A DNA stretch of 64,000 nucleotides from Branchiostoma floridae. Taxonomy: Eukaryota > Chordata > Leptocardii > Amphioxiformes > Branchiostomatidae. Under the pieces are notes generated by a model. The model had not been told where the DNA came from, made no database searches, and saw only the letters and a list, made by a program, of their open reading frames with translations. The number at the start of each line of letters is the position of its first letter. The stretch's first letter is position 1. This document shows positions 46,817 to 58,800 of the stretch, in pieces. The stretch spans positions 24,478,668-24,542,667 of the forward strand of contig NC_049987.1 of the NCBI RefSeq assembly GCF_000003815.2. The letters are read 5' to 3'. The position numbers and the translations under genes were made by a program.

Positions 46817-49800
46817 TGCATACACATACATGAACACACTCACACATAAGCACACAATACAATACTAAACCTGTAATTTTGTGGAAATAATTTCCATCGG
46901 GTTGCTTCTGAAATTATAACTGTTTATTTCATCACATACTAGTAATGTATGTATAGATCTTTTATCGATGCATGATATGCTGAAAGAGAACAGCATCATT
47001 TTCTGTTTTTTCTTCATTTCAGACGGAACTGAGAGCCCTGTTGTCCAAACCGACATGTTTCATCGTGATTGGGAAGCCGGGGTCCGGCAGAACTATGCTG
47101 GCACAGAAACTAGCCATGACATGGAAGGCACAGCTGGTCAATCGTAAGTACTTACTTCAATGTCTTCAAAACTTTTATTGAAGTTTTTAACTGTCATTCA
47201 ACACAAGAATTTTCTCACCTCAAATTTTCGGTCGCACATCCGTCGACCTTCGTAAGGAGTGGTGATTCAATTACTCTGAGCACGTGACCTAGGGACGCAT
47301 GACTCAAGTAAAGAATCATAAGCGGGGGCCAATATACAGCTGACAGAATGAGCTTTCATGCTTTTTTGTTTGTTCACCCTTTCCAAGTACATGCATTTTG
47401 TGTTCTTTCAGCTAAATTTTCTCTTGTTAAACATGACAAAATGTTTGTATTAGAAGCAAGGATATATTCAGCTTCATATCTAGACCATATTATAGCATTA
47501 TGATTACACCTTTATTTTGTCATCTGTTTTGATCATTTTCAGATCATATTTAAACCAAATCTAATCTAGTTAGTTCATATGAACTTAAGGGTTAACTACA
47601 TTAAAATCTCATATCCTGTGACTTCAAAAACATCAAAATGGTCCCCCTTTCTTTGTTCAAAAAACTAACTGCGCAATAACATTCAATTCTTCTTTCCCTT
47701 CAGCCACGGACATCATCAATCAGAACATAGAACTGCAGACAGAGATGGGGATAAAGGTGGGTCATGCATCAACTTCATTTTTCCTGATTAATTTTAATTT
47801 ATTATTACACTAATTATACAAGCAGTATATAAATAGTCAGTATCTGAAACAGGGTCCTGAACAGTGTGGTCAGAGATGTTGCTATGACAGGCCTCAAATA
47901 TCTTAAGACTCGTGTCCATTACTACCTTCTAAAGAAACAAGACCATTTGGCAGCTGAGAACACTTGTTTAGTCTCTGAACAGGGGAACTAGTCTAATAGC
48001 TCTTTCAACAGTAGTCATCTTCATATCTGTGGCTATTGTCCAGCACAGCAGATTACAAAAGAATAGGGTAGCACTGATAAAGATATATGGAGAAAATCAA
48101 TCTTTATTTCTTATTCCTATTTCAGTGCCAAGAAATCCTGCTGCGAGGAGAGGCCATCCCAGAGGAGATGGTGGCTAAGATGGTTCAGGATAAAATCAAC
48201 TCTTCTGAGGTCACACATCACGGTAAGGGGGCTGTTACTGCCTGATGTTCTGTGGACTGTTCCATTTTAAACTTTCTCAAAGTTTCTGCAGGGTACAGTG
48301 CAGAATCCTATTTCATCCCCCTGGCCCATTTCATCATAATGACTTCCTGTAGTAGTATCCGTATGACACTACTAGTAGTGTCCATTTACAGTACATCCAT
48401 CAAATTTTAAGTGATCTTGCCTCCAAACCAGGACTGTCTGTAGCTTTAATTATTTTTCCATCTCACTCATTGCTTGAGAGCCCATGCTGTTACTTTTCAT
48501 TGTTCAATCTGTCATTTTAAGCTTACAAAAATGCATTTTCTTCATTTTCTTCATTTTCTCAACAAGCAAATTTACATCATGCGATAGCCCTGCTCCTGCT
48601 CTTTTGACTTTTCTTACCACTAGATATCTTTTTTTAAACGGAACATGTGTTTTGCTCAGGCTATGTGCTGGACGGGTTCCCCTGTATGGATGAGAGCTAC
48701 ATGAACATCCCAGAGCAGCTCGAGCTGGTCAAGAACTGGAAACTAAAACCTGACTTCATCGTCAACCTCAAAGTAAGTGTAGTGTAGTTTACATTAGTTT
48801 GTTTCTTTGTTTGTTTGTTTGTATTTCATACCTGGTAAACTGCCTCTTGGTGTAACACACCAGGTTTGTACTGAACAACAATAAACAACAATAAACAACA
48901 ACAAGTTGCATATCCACTCACTCTGGAAAAGTTCCCTACTTATTTTAATAAGTGTAGTGGGTCCCATAATGTGCTCCAAATGCACAGAGAGTTAGATGGC
49001 TGAGGGCATCAAAAACAGTAGCGGAGTCAGCACTGTGTGGCTAAGCTTGTGGTCACGGGATCTAGAGGTCATGGGTTTGATTCCCGGCATTCCAGGCTAG
49101 ACATTGTGTCCATGGGAAAGGCACTTTACACGACTTTCCTCACTCCACCCAGGTGTAAAAATGGGTATCTGACTTAGGTTGGGGAGGTAAAAGGCAGTGG
49201 AAGGAGAGGGTTGGGCTTCATCTTCCGATACTGTGCCCTAGACACAGTGGATAACAGCCCACTGCATCTACCATCTCAGAAAGGCTACAGGACTAACTGT
49301 ACCTAACTATCTTTTACTGGTACTTTCCTTTTTTTTTTTCAATCTTTATCAATCAAACCAACATACCTTGAGGATACCTTGAGGATACTTCGTTGTAGTA
49401 AGGCTCCCGCCTGTTGGCACAACCTCTAGATCTTCATTCCTTGTATCTCTTATGCTCCCAGAACTTGTCCAGCATTGTTTTAAAAGCGTTCACACTGTTT
49501 GCTGTTACCACTTCCTCGGGCAAAGAATTCCACAATCGAACTGTCCTTGTGGAGAACGACTGGCGTCGCACATTAGATCTGGCTAGTGGCACTTTAATCT
49601 TGAAGCAGTGACCCCTTGTTTTGTCGAGGTTTCCTAGCTCAAAGAAGCTCTCGGGATCGATTCGCTCTTTTTTGGTCATGATCTTATAGAGCTGAATCAT
49701 ATCGCCCCTTTCTCTTCTGTACTTGAGAGTTGGTAGTTTTAACTTTCTGAGTCTGGAACTATACGGCATCCCTTTCAGCGAGGGAACCAGTCTTGTTGCC

Positions 49801-52800
49801 CTATGCTGGACTCTCTCTATAATCTTTTGGTCAGTACTAAAATGGGGACCCCAGACCACATTTGCATATTCCAGGTGTGGCCTGACCATACATTTATACA
49901 AAATGGGTACTGAACTTTCATCTAAATTGGTAAACGCTCTCTTCACTAGCCCTAAAACCTGGTTACCCTTCAGAGCTGCTGCTGCAGTATTAACATGAAA
50001 CTTAAGCTGATCATCCACTGCCAAACCTAGATCTTTCTCAACTCTAGTTTGCTCTAGCTCATGACCACCTAGTGTGTACTTAGCCCTCTGGTTCTTACTT
50101 CCAAGATGTAGAATCTTACACTTGCCAGCGTTAAAGGGTAACTGCCAGATTTCTGACCAGTGCTCCACCGCACATAAGTCACGCTGTAAAGCCACCTGGT
50201 CAGCATGTGAACAGATGGGTCGGTAAATTTTACTATCATCTGCAAAAATCTTAACTGTGCTTGTTATCACATCGGGTAAGTCATTTATATAGACAACAAA
50301 TAGAGTCGGCCCAAGTACACTACCCTGCGGAATGCCACTTGTAACTTCACACCAAGGAGACTGTGAACCATTTATCACAACCCTCTGTCTTCTTTGGTGT
50401 AAGAAGTCTCGCATCCATGTAAGAAGTGTACCATCAATTCCATATGCTTTAAGCTTCACTAATAACCTCTGGTGGGGCACAGAATCAAAGGCCTTCTTAA
50501 AGTCCAAATATACAGAGTCGACTGATTCACCCCTCTCCAGGCTTAGGGACCAATCATTCATGACATCTAATAGTTGGGTTGTACATGATCTTTTAGGGAC
50601 GAAACCGTGCTGTGAGTCAGTGAAAAGATTGTTAACCATAAAATGATCCACCAAAATGTCTCGAATGATTGATTCCAACACCTTCCCAACCACGGACGTC
50701 AAACTGACTGGCCTGTAGTTACCAGGCTCAGTCCTGCTGCCCTTCTTGTGTATGGGTGTTACATGTGCCTCTTTCCAATTTCTAGGTAGTTTCCCAACAC
50801 TTAGTGATTTATTGAATATTTGTGTAAGCGGGTAAGCTAACTGGTCAGCTAGTTCCTTCAAAAGACTTGGGTGCAAATCATCTGGACCCGCCGACTTGGC
50901 AGGGTTTAAGTTGGCAAGTTTATCCCTAACTATTTCCTGACTGGTCATAATCCTATCAAGGGTTTGAACTCCTGGTTTGGTACTCATACTGGGAATATTG
51001 GCCATGTCCTCATTAGTGAACACACTGGCAAAGTATTTATTTAATACATCTGCTTTGTCGTAGTCTGACTCTGCTATATTGCCATCAGGCTGAACAAGAC
51101 TAGCTATCTTGGGTCTGGTACTCATACGAGATTTTGCATACCGCCAGAACACTTTGGGATTACTTTTCAAATCCTTAACTAGCTTTCGTTCGTACGAACT
51201 ACATAGTTGTCTTGTCAAAGACCTCAAATAGTTCCTTGCCTTAGCATACCTCACGTAGTCATAAACTTTACCAGACTTTGCCCACTTAGACCATGCCCTA
51301 CTTTTTTTCTTTCTAGCCCTCATTGCCTGTCTATTCATGTACAGCTTGTTTGGTTTCTGTTTGGGTTTCGTCAAAGGTATGCAGTCATCTACAACCTTCC
51401 CAACGATACCACAGAACTGAGACCATGCTCCTGTCACATCCAGATCCCCCAGCATTTCGTCCCAATCTACTTTGCTGAGGTCCTCCTTAGCCTTCCCATA
51501 GTTGCCTTTCCCAAAGTTTCGTCTTGGCAAAGACTCTGTGGTTTTGTCAAACACACAGTCTATGGAAAAAGTTAAGCAGCAATGATCCCCTCTCCCCAGC
51601 CCGGGTGCATACTGAAGATTACCTATAGTCATGACTTCATTTGTAATTACCAGGTCTAAGACTGAAGGTTGCTGGTTTAGCCTGTGTCTAGTGGGTTCCA
51701 TGACATGTTGTGTGAGGAAGTTGTCATTCAGACAATCCAATAGCAACTGACCATGGTGACCTGTACCCACTGTCGACATCCCACTACACCAATCAATCTC
51801 CTTTATGTTAAAATCCCCAGTAATAACAACATGCTTGGCGTTCTCCTTACACACCCTAGACAGTAAGTTGCAGAGTTTGGTAGTGCTATCTACTGGCTCA
51901 GAGGATGGGCTCCTATACACACATCCTACAATTAAGGAGACCTGATTTCCCAACCCAAAGTTCAGAAATAACTGTTCATGGAATCCCACAGAGCCATAGT
52001 CGAGTACCCGCACCTGTAAGCTGAGTGATTTCTTGAAATATATAGCTATGCCCCTGGTCCCACTGGGTCCAAGATTTAGCTCGTCAGGATCAAAATTTGT
52101 GTAAATCTCGTACCCATCCAGAGCTATTGTACACATTCTGAGTGGGTTAACTTGAGCCTTCGGAATTACTTCAGTCAAAACAATCAAATCTGGTGGGTCA
52201 TTTGCTATAGAAAACATCAATTCCTCCCGCTTGTTGGGAAATTGGTCAGAGTTTGTGTATAATACTGACAATGGCCTGTCATTACAATAGAAGGGTTCCC
52301 CCCCATCCTGTGTAGTGTTGTGCCCATCCTCGTCTGCCTGTCATATTCTATTTCTATTGTTCTCCCCCACCAAACCACACTGGCGCTTTTCCTCACGCTG
52401 CCTACGGCTGATTTCCCTTTCCTTCCTAGTCAAGTCTGGTGCAATGAAAATGTTCTTAAAGCTACTGCTGTTGTTAAGCAGCTTGGCCCCTTTCAACAAG
52501 TGGTATCTGTCAGATGGATCGTTTAGAGATACAAGCAACAGCCGGTTTTTGCCGGGAGTTACCTTACCTAATCTCGTGGTTTTCTGGATCAACAAGTTTT
52601 CAATACCCAGTTCCCTAGCCACATTCTGAGTAAAGACTGTGTCGTGGTCGTCAGTCGACGACTCAGGAACATTGTGTAAGATTATGTTGTTTTTTCTACG
52701 TACTGTTTCAATGTAATCCTCTACTGTAACTATACTTTCGTCCCTCCTTCCACCGTTATGACTTGCCACACTGGCTTCCCTCCTAACATTACTGATGTAG

Positions 52801-55800
52801 TCTCCTACCATGGTAGCTACTGCATCCTCTTCTGTCGTCGTGTTGACATTTGAGGACACAGTACCCTCATCCCTCCCAACCTCTACTTCAGGTTCTGTAG
52901 TGACATCCCCCAACAGCTCGTCTAACTTCTTAGTGACATCCCTTAAGGTGCCTACTACCGACTCCACTATGCGATCCTTGTTTACATCCCTTTTGTTTCT
53001 TACTTTTGCATCCATATCACCCATAATACACGCTGCACAAGTGAAATCTAGACTATTTTTGGCAAGAAAGGAAACAGTGCTATCTGACAATTTAGCACAA
53101 GAACTGTGCCACCAGAAACTACACGAATCACAGTAAATCCACTGCCCTCCTTCTATATGCTCGCTACCACAGAAACATGAATCACTGGCATTATTTGCTT
53201 CCTCTGTCTCAATTTCCGGAACCTCAGGTAAGGGAACTCGCTTACCTTGTTTCCGTTCTGACAATTTGCCATGGTTACCACATATAATACCCGCTTGACT
53301 CTTTTGCACGTCAACCACTGCTTCCTGCCTACTCTGGTAGGTTTTGTGCTCTACATTTTCTTTAGGCTGTGCTACTCTTTTCTTATTTCTTTGACGGCTA
53401 GTGAGGCTTGTTGACGCCTCCGACGACCCGTTTGCGGCCGTGCGGTCGGAAGCCGACCTCTTTCCCTGGAGCCTCGTTGTTGGCATCCTTTACTCGGCTT
53501 TTCCCGCCGCGGAACACCGGTACACGACGTTGCCCTCCGGAAGACAGCGACACTGTGGCACACGGCGGTTCCTGCCGGGGAAGCTGTTCTCCTGACGCTC
53601 GTTGTGACTCGCCGGGGAGGGGGTACGAGTCCCCACCGCGGTTCCCGGTGCCTCCTACGTGGAACTGGGACTCGTCAACCGCGAAATCCTGACTCAATGC
53701 CGGGCCTACTCGTTTAGTCCGAAAAACTGCTAGTTCACCCCGTCAAGAGACAATAGCACTGACACTAGAGTGGAGAAAGGCTCGACGACTAAAATTTTTC
53801 AATATGGCGCCGAACAGGACACCACGCGGTCTCCTCTAAAATTCCTCAAAAATGCGCCTGGAGCCCTAAAAAAAAATCTGCTAAAAACTACTCCAGAGAC
53901 GAACTAACTCTTTACACAGCTAAAAACTAAATAGCCACGAGCTAAAAACACATAGAACTAAAGTTAAAAACCAGTATTGACTGGATTGGGAACGGGAGCA
54001 AGTTGAGACATGTCTTCTCTCTTCACGCATGCGCATATCATCCATTGCAGAGTACACTCAACAGTAGCGCTACTGAATATTATTGGACTAGTTAAACTGT
54101 CCAACATAAAAATTGGACTCACCCAAATTTTTGACTGAACAGCACCAGTCTTTGTAAAGGAATGAACAGTCCACTGCTGTCGGGACGTCACGTTACGCAG
54201 ATAGAGCACATGACTCAGTGAGCAGTGGATCAATTGTTTCTTGTTGTCCTCAGATTCCCGACAAGGACCTGGAGAGACGGAGACTGGGACAGAGAGTGGA
54301 CCCCCTTACTAACGAACTCTACCCAGAGGACATCTGGAACCCAGAGAAGCCAGAACCCAAGGCACAGAAGGGGGAGGGTGAGGAGGAGGAGGAGGAAGAG
54401 GAAGAAGAGGAGGAAGAAGGGGAGGGAGAAGAGGTGAGAAGGATGGTCTATTTGTTAGGATGGTTTGTTTGTGCTTCAAACTCTAAAATATAACACTTAT
54501 AGAAAATATGCTGAACAAACAGTTTCATGCTTTGATGCTTTTATTAGTCCATAATCATATACTTAATTATGACAAAGATTTGAAGTAAAATGTTTTCATC
54601 TGTAAATCCATGAGCTTTTTGGAAGGAAAGGACAGTAAAAATGTTGAACACAATTGCTCCATTGTTGTATTGTAGCTATAAAGGGCGAGCTTGTCAGATT
54701 ATTCAACTATGCTGGATACCAAATTTTCATATGGCAGGGACAGATGAATGGTAATGGTTATCATGTTTAACACCTATGTTACTTATACAGCTACAGTTAA
54801 AGAACAATCCTAACTTGTGCTACCAACACATATGCCCGGACATTGAATTCCTGTCCTTGGTACTGACTGGATGTGCTTGTTTGATATGTGCCAATAAAAG
54901 AGTCCAGGCCTTGGTGCTGAATTCCTGTTTGTTAAATGACCAGCAGATGAAGGGATGTCTGCATTTGTTTATTTATTTGTTTGTTTGTTTCATTAGGGGG
55001 ATGAAGGGATGCCCCCAGAGCTGGACCCAGAGATTCTGGCCCGACTGGTGAAGAGAGTAGAAGACCTGCCAGAGTACATCACACACAACATTCAGGAGTA
55101 CAAGGACAACATGCTCAGGACACTAGAGGTAACTTCTCATCACCTAACCCCTAACCGTAACCCTTACCCCTAACCCTAACCCTAACCCTACATCACACAC
55201 AACATACAGGAGTATAAGGACAACATGCTCAGGACACTAGAGGTAACTTCTCATCACCTAACCCCTAACCCTAACCCTTACCCCTAACCCTACATCACAC
55301 ACAACATACAGGAGTACAAGGACAACATGCTCAGGACACTAGAGGTAACTACTCATCACCTAACCCCTAACCCTTAACCCTAACCCCTAACCCTACATCA
55401 CACACAACATACAGGAGTACAAGGACAACATGCTCAGGACACTAGAGGTAACTACTCATCACCTAACCCCTAACCCTTAACCCTAACCCCTAACCCTACA
55501 TCACACACAACATACAGGAGTACAAGGACAACATGCTCAGGACACTAGAGCTATGTTCAAGTCACATCCTCCAATTTTCACACTTGTGTTCCTTGAGGAC
55601 GATCTCTCCATTCAAATAAGTATCTCTTACTCTAGCTGGCCTCTGACTGAAACATCTTTAAGTTTTTAACCCTGCCATTGACCTGTCAGAAAAGAATACT
55701 TTTGTATGAGCCTTTTTCCCATTTTTCTAATGAATTCAGGTTCTCTCTATTTAAACCAATGTCTACCTTCCTGACCATCAAAAGAAACCTCATGTTGCAA

Positions 55801-58800
55801 AGCCTGTCTGTCTATATGTCTGTCTGTCTGTCTGCCTGTGAGACTACCAAGTTTTTAGTCAAAAACTGAAGTAGTAGTTGTTTTTCTAAAACACTACTTT
55901 CCGTTCTCCCCCAGGACTACATGGCAGACCATGACCAGCAGTACCTGATCGAGCTGGACGCCAACAGCAACCATCGCCTCCTCTTCTCCCAGCTCATGAC
56001 CAAACTGGACACATTCATCCTGCGCCGTGCCGCTGTGCCCATCAGACTCCACGACCAGGTGAAACATTGTCTCTTCTTACTAACTTATTGGTGTCTTTAT
56101 CTCGATTTGGGCCCCTATGCTGTTATTTTGGCCCCTATGCTGTTATTTGGGCCCCTATGCTGTGATTAGGGCCCCTATGCTGTTATTTGGGCTCCTATGC
56201 TGTGATTTGGGCCCCTATGCTGTGATTTGGGCCCCTATGCTGTGATTTGGGCCCCTATGTTGTGATTGGATCCACTATGCTGTGATTTTGGCCCCTATGC
56301 TGTTATTTGGGCTCCTACGCTGTTACTTGGGCCCCTACGCTGTGATTTGGGCCCCTATGCTGTGATTTGGACCCCTGTGCTGTTTTAACCTAGCCTGGGT
56401 ACCATCCGGATAATAGTTCGATCCTACGTTCGCTTCTGCTATCCGTCTGGAGATGTGCCCATTCAAACCGTTTGGCGGTAATGTCAGTAAATGAGCGAAT
56501 CTAGGAATAGGTTCTAGAGCGCTTGTTCGATGACAACAGGCCTCCCACGAGCGGGCGGAGGGCTTGTCCAGTGTTGGAACGTCTGATCGAACGAGCTCTT
56601 GAGTCCATTCCATATTTCGCTCATGTGTAGGGACCAATCAGCGCCTGCTTCCAAAATTTGGACGATTCCAGACGTAAAGATGGTCCGCGTTCCCAGACGG
56701 AAGCACAGAGAAGCGACTGTATGTAGTGCATAATGAATGTCAGAGCTAGAAGCGACTGTTTATAGTATATAATGAACGCCGGAGCAAACTTCTTTCCGGA
56801 TGGTACCCAGGCTAGTTTTAACCAGTGTAGGGGGCTTTTCTGTTGTTATATAACAAAGGTAACAGATGTTGGCTCTATGGCACTAAATGCGGCCATCAAA
56901 ATGCACCAGAAATACCTGCACAGCTCCAATTTTACCTGCACTAACACACAGGTGGTATTTCGAGCCCTGCATGTGACGTTGACACACACTAAGATGCCCC
57001 TATGCTGTGAAATATTCATGGTGAGAACACAGAGTTGGTTTCTAACAAATTGAACCATAACTTATGCCCCAGGAGGAGGAGGAGCTCCCAGAGGACATGG
57101 AGACAGAGGAGCTGCTCCGGACGCTCGCGAGTAAGGAGACCGTCGCGCCACGATTCCGCTGGAGACGTAGCCGTTGGTTACGGGTGTGTCCCGTCGCCAT
57201 GTCGGAGGGAAACCTGGTCCAGGGGAAACCAGAATTCGCTGTCAGGTAGGACAGATTATAACAGATTCTACATTTATAAAGGTTGGACATCCAGGTAAAC
57301 AAGCATGTTAGATGTACTTGTATTGAATTGTTTCTGCCAGTTCATTCTAGTGATGCTGAAGAAAATTGATGGATGTTACTCTTAACATCTGGAAGTAAAT
57401 CTCCGTTTTTATCCAGTTCCAGAGATTTAATTGTATTTGATTTTGAAAGATTCTGTGTCCCTATGTAGTGCAACTGGTAGCAGACTCACAGTTGAGCTCA
57501 TGGTTCAAATTAGTTGGTAACTGGGAGAGCTCAGTTCAAATCCTAGGTTGGGCATTTTGGTTGGGGATAGGGAATTTCGGTTGAGGTTGTACCAGTCTTT
57601 TGGATGGGATGTAAAATGTGGGGTCCCATGTTTGAGGATATGCCTCGAGCATGTTAAAGGGGAAGGGATAGCAACCCTCCCTGTAAAACATACCCTGTCA
57701 AAAGAGCAAAGAAACTTGCTACACTGTGTGCCACTAGGCACTACAAGAGTCTGAATAAACAAATGATGTTAGATATATGTCAGCTTGCAGTGCAGTGGAA
57801 AATTTGCCCAAGGTTATGGAGGATAGGAAAGGATGGAGAGATAGAGTAATGTTCATCCGTGCAACCAGCCCAACCGGATGATGATGATGATGATATGTCA
57901 ATAATGCCTACCTCTACCTTTGATCAAAGTGACACCATCTTGGTTTTGTTCCTGCAGTTTCCTGGACAAGATCTACGTGCTGTCTTCACCAGAGGCCATG
58001 GAGAAGTTCTTGAAGAACCCCCGGCCCTACTTACTACCCCCCCTGCCCAGGCCCCCCTGTAAGCTAGTGGTGACTGGACCTCCCACCTCGGGCAAGACTT
58101 CCCTGTGTCACCTACTGGCTCAGAAGTACAATGCTGTGGTAAGTTTGGTTTCTTTCTTATAATCTTTTGTTTGATTTTAGGAATATGATAGTTAATCGGC
58201 AAATGTAATCAATCATATGCTGTAAGAGTGTTGTCTCTATGTCTCAACTGTTAGCAACCTCACAGTTCTAGGTAGTTGGTAACTGGGAGGCACTGGTTCA
58301 ATCCTGGGTAGGATATTTCAGTTGGGGCTTCACCTGTCTTTTATGAGGGATGCAAAACAGGGTTTCAGGGTGCCTTGAGTATGTTCAAGTAATATATATC
58401 CTGCTACTGAAACACATGGAAATTTGCTGCCCTATGTCCCACTATAGGCACTACCGTTAGTGAACAATAACAACAATACCTACATTGAAATCAGCTAGAA
58501 GAAAGGGTATGTCACCCCGTAAGAGCTGGTATAACCTCAACAGTCTGATATAACACTGTATGTCTCAAACACTACTACCGTAACTGTAACAGTAACTACT
58601 ACCTTGAAGAAAGACTAGAAGATATGCTTGCTATGTTTTTATGTTAAAAATCCGAGAACCAAGGAAATTAGTTGGTGTGCCCTTGGTAGCTGGAAGACCC
58701 CAGTTCAATCCTGGGTAGGGAATCTCAGTTGGGACTGCATTTGTTTTTCAGAATGGGCGCAAAATGGGGTTTCATTGTTCGAGTATGTACCACAAAGGGA

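Larger units (their letters stand above)
49334..53850 (-). mobile_element. Nearly complete CR1-group non-LTR retrotransposon in AK9 intron 6
   Basis: Two ORFs on the minus strand (53486-52341 and 52338-49434) with a GC-rich leader upstream and a short 3' tail. The tail after the ORF2 stop contains the 11-bp unit TATCCTCAAGG twice, then TTGATTGATAAAGATTG and an A run (49330-49410). Such short tandem tails are typical of the CR1/L2 group. The 5' boundary is unclear, between about 53.8 and 54.2 kb. Antisense to AK9, it makes intron 6 5.5 kb long. Few disabling changes are visible, so insertion is recent. Confidence 0.8.
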
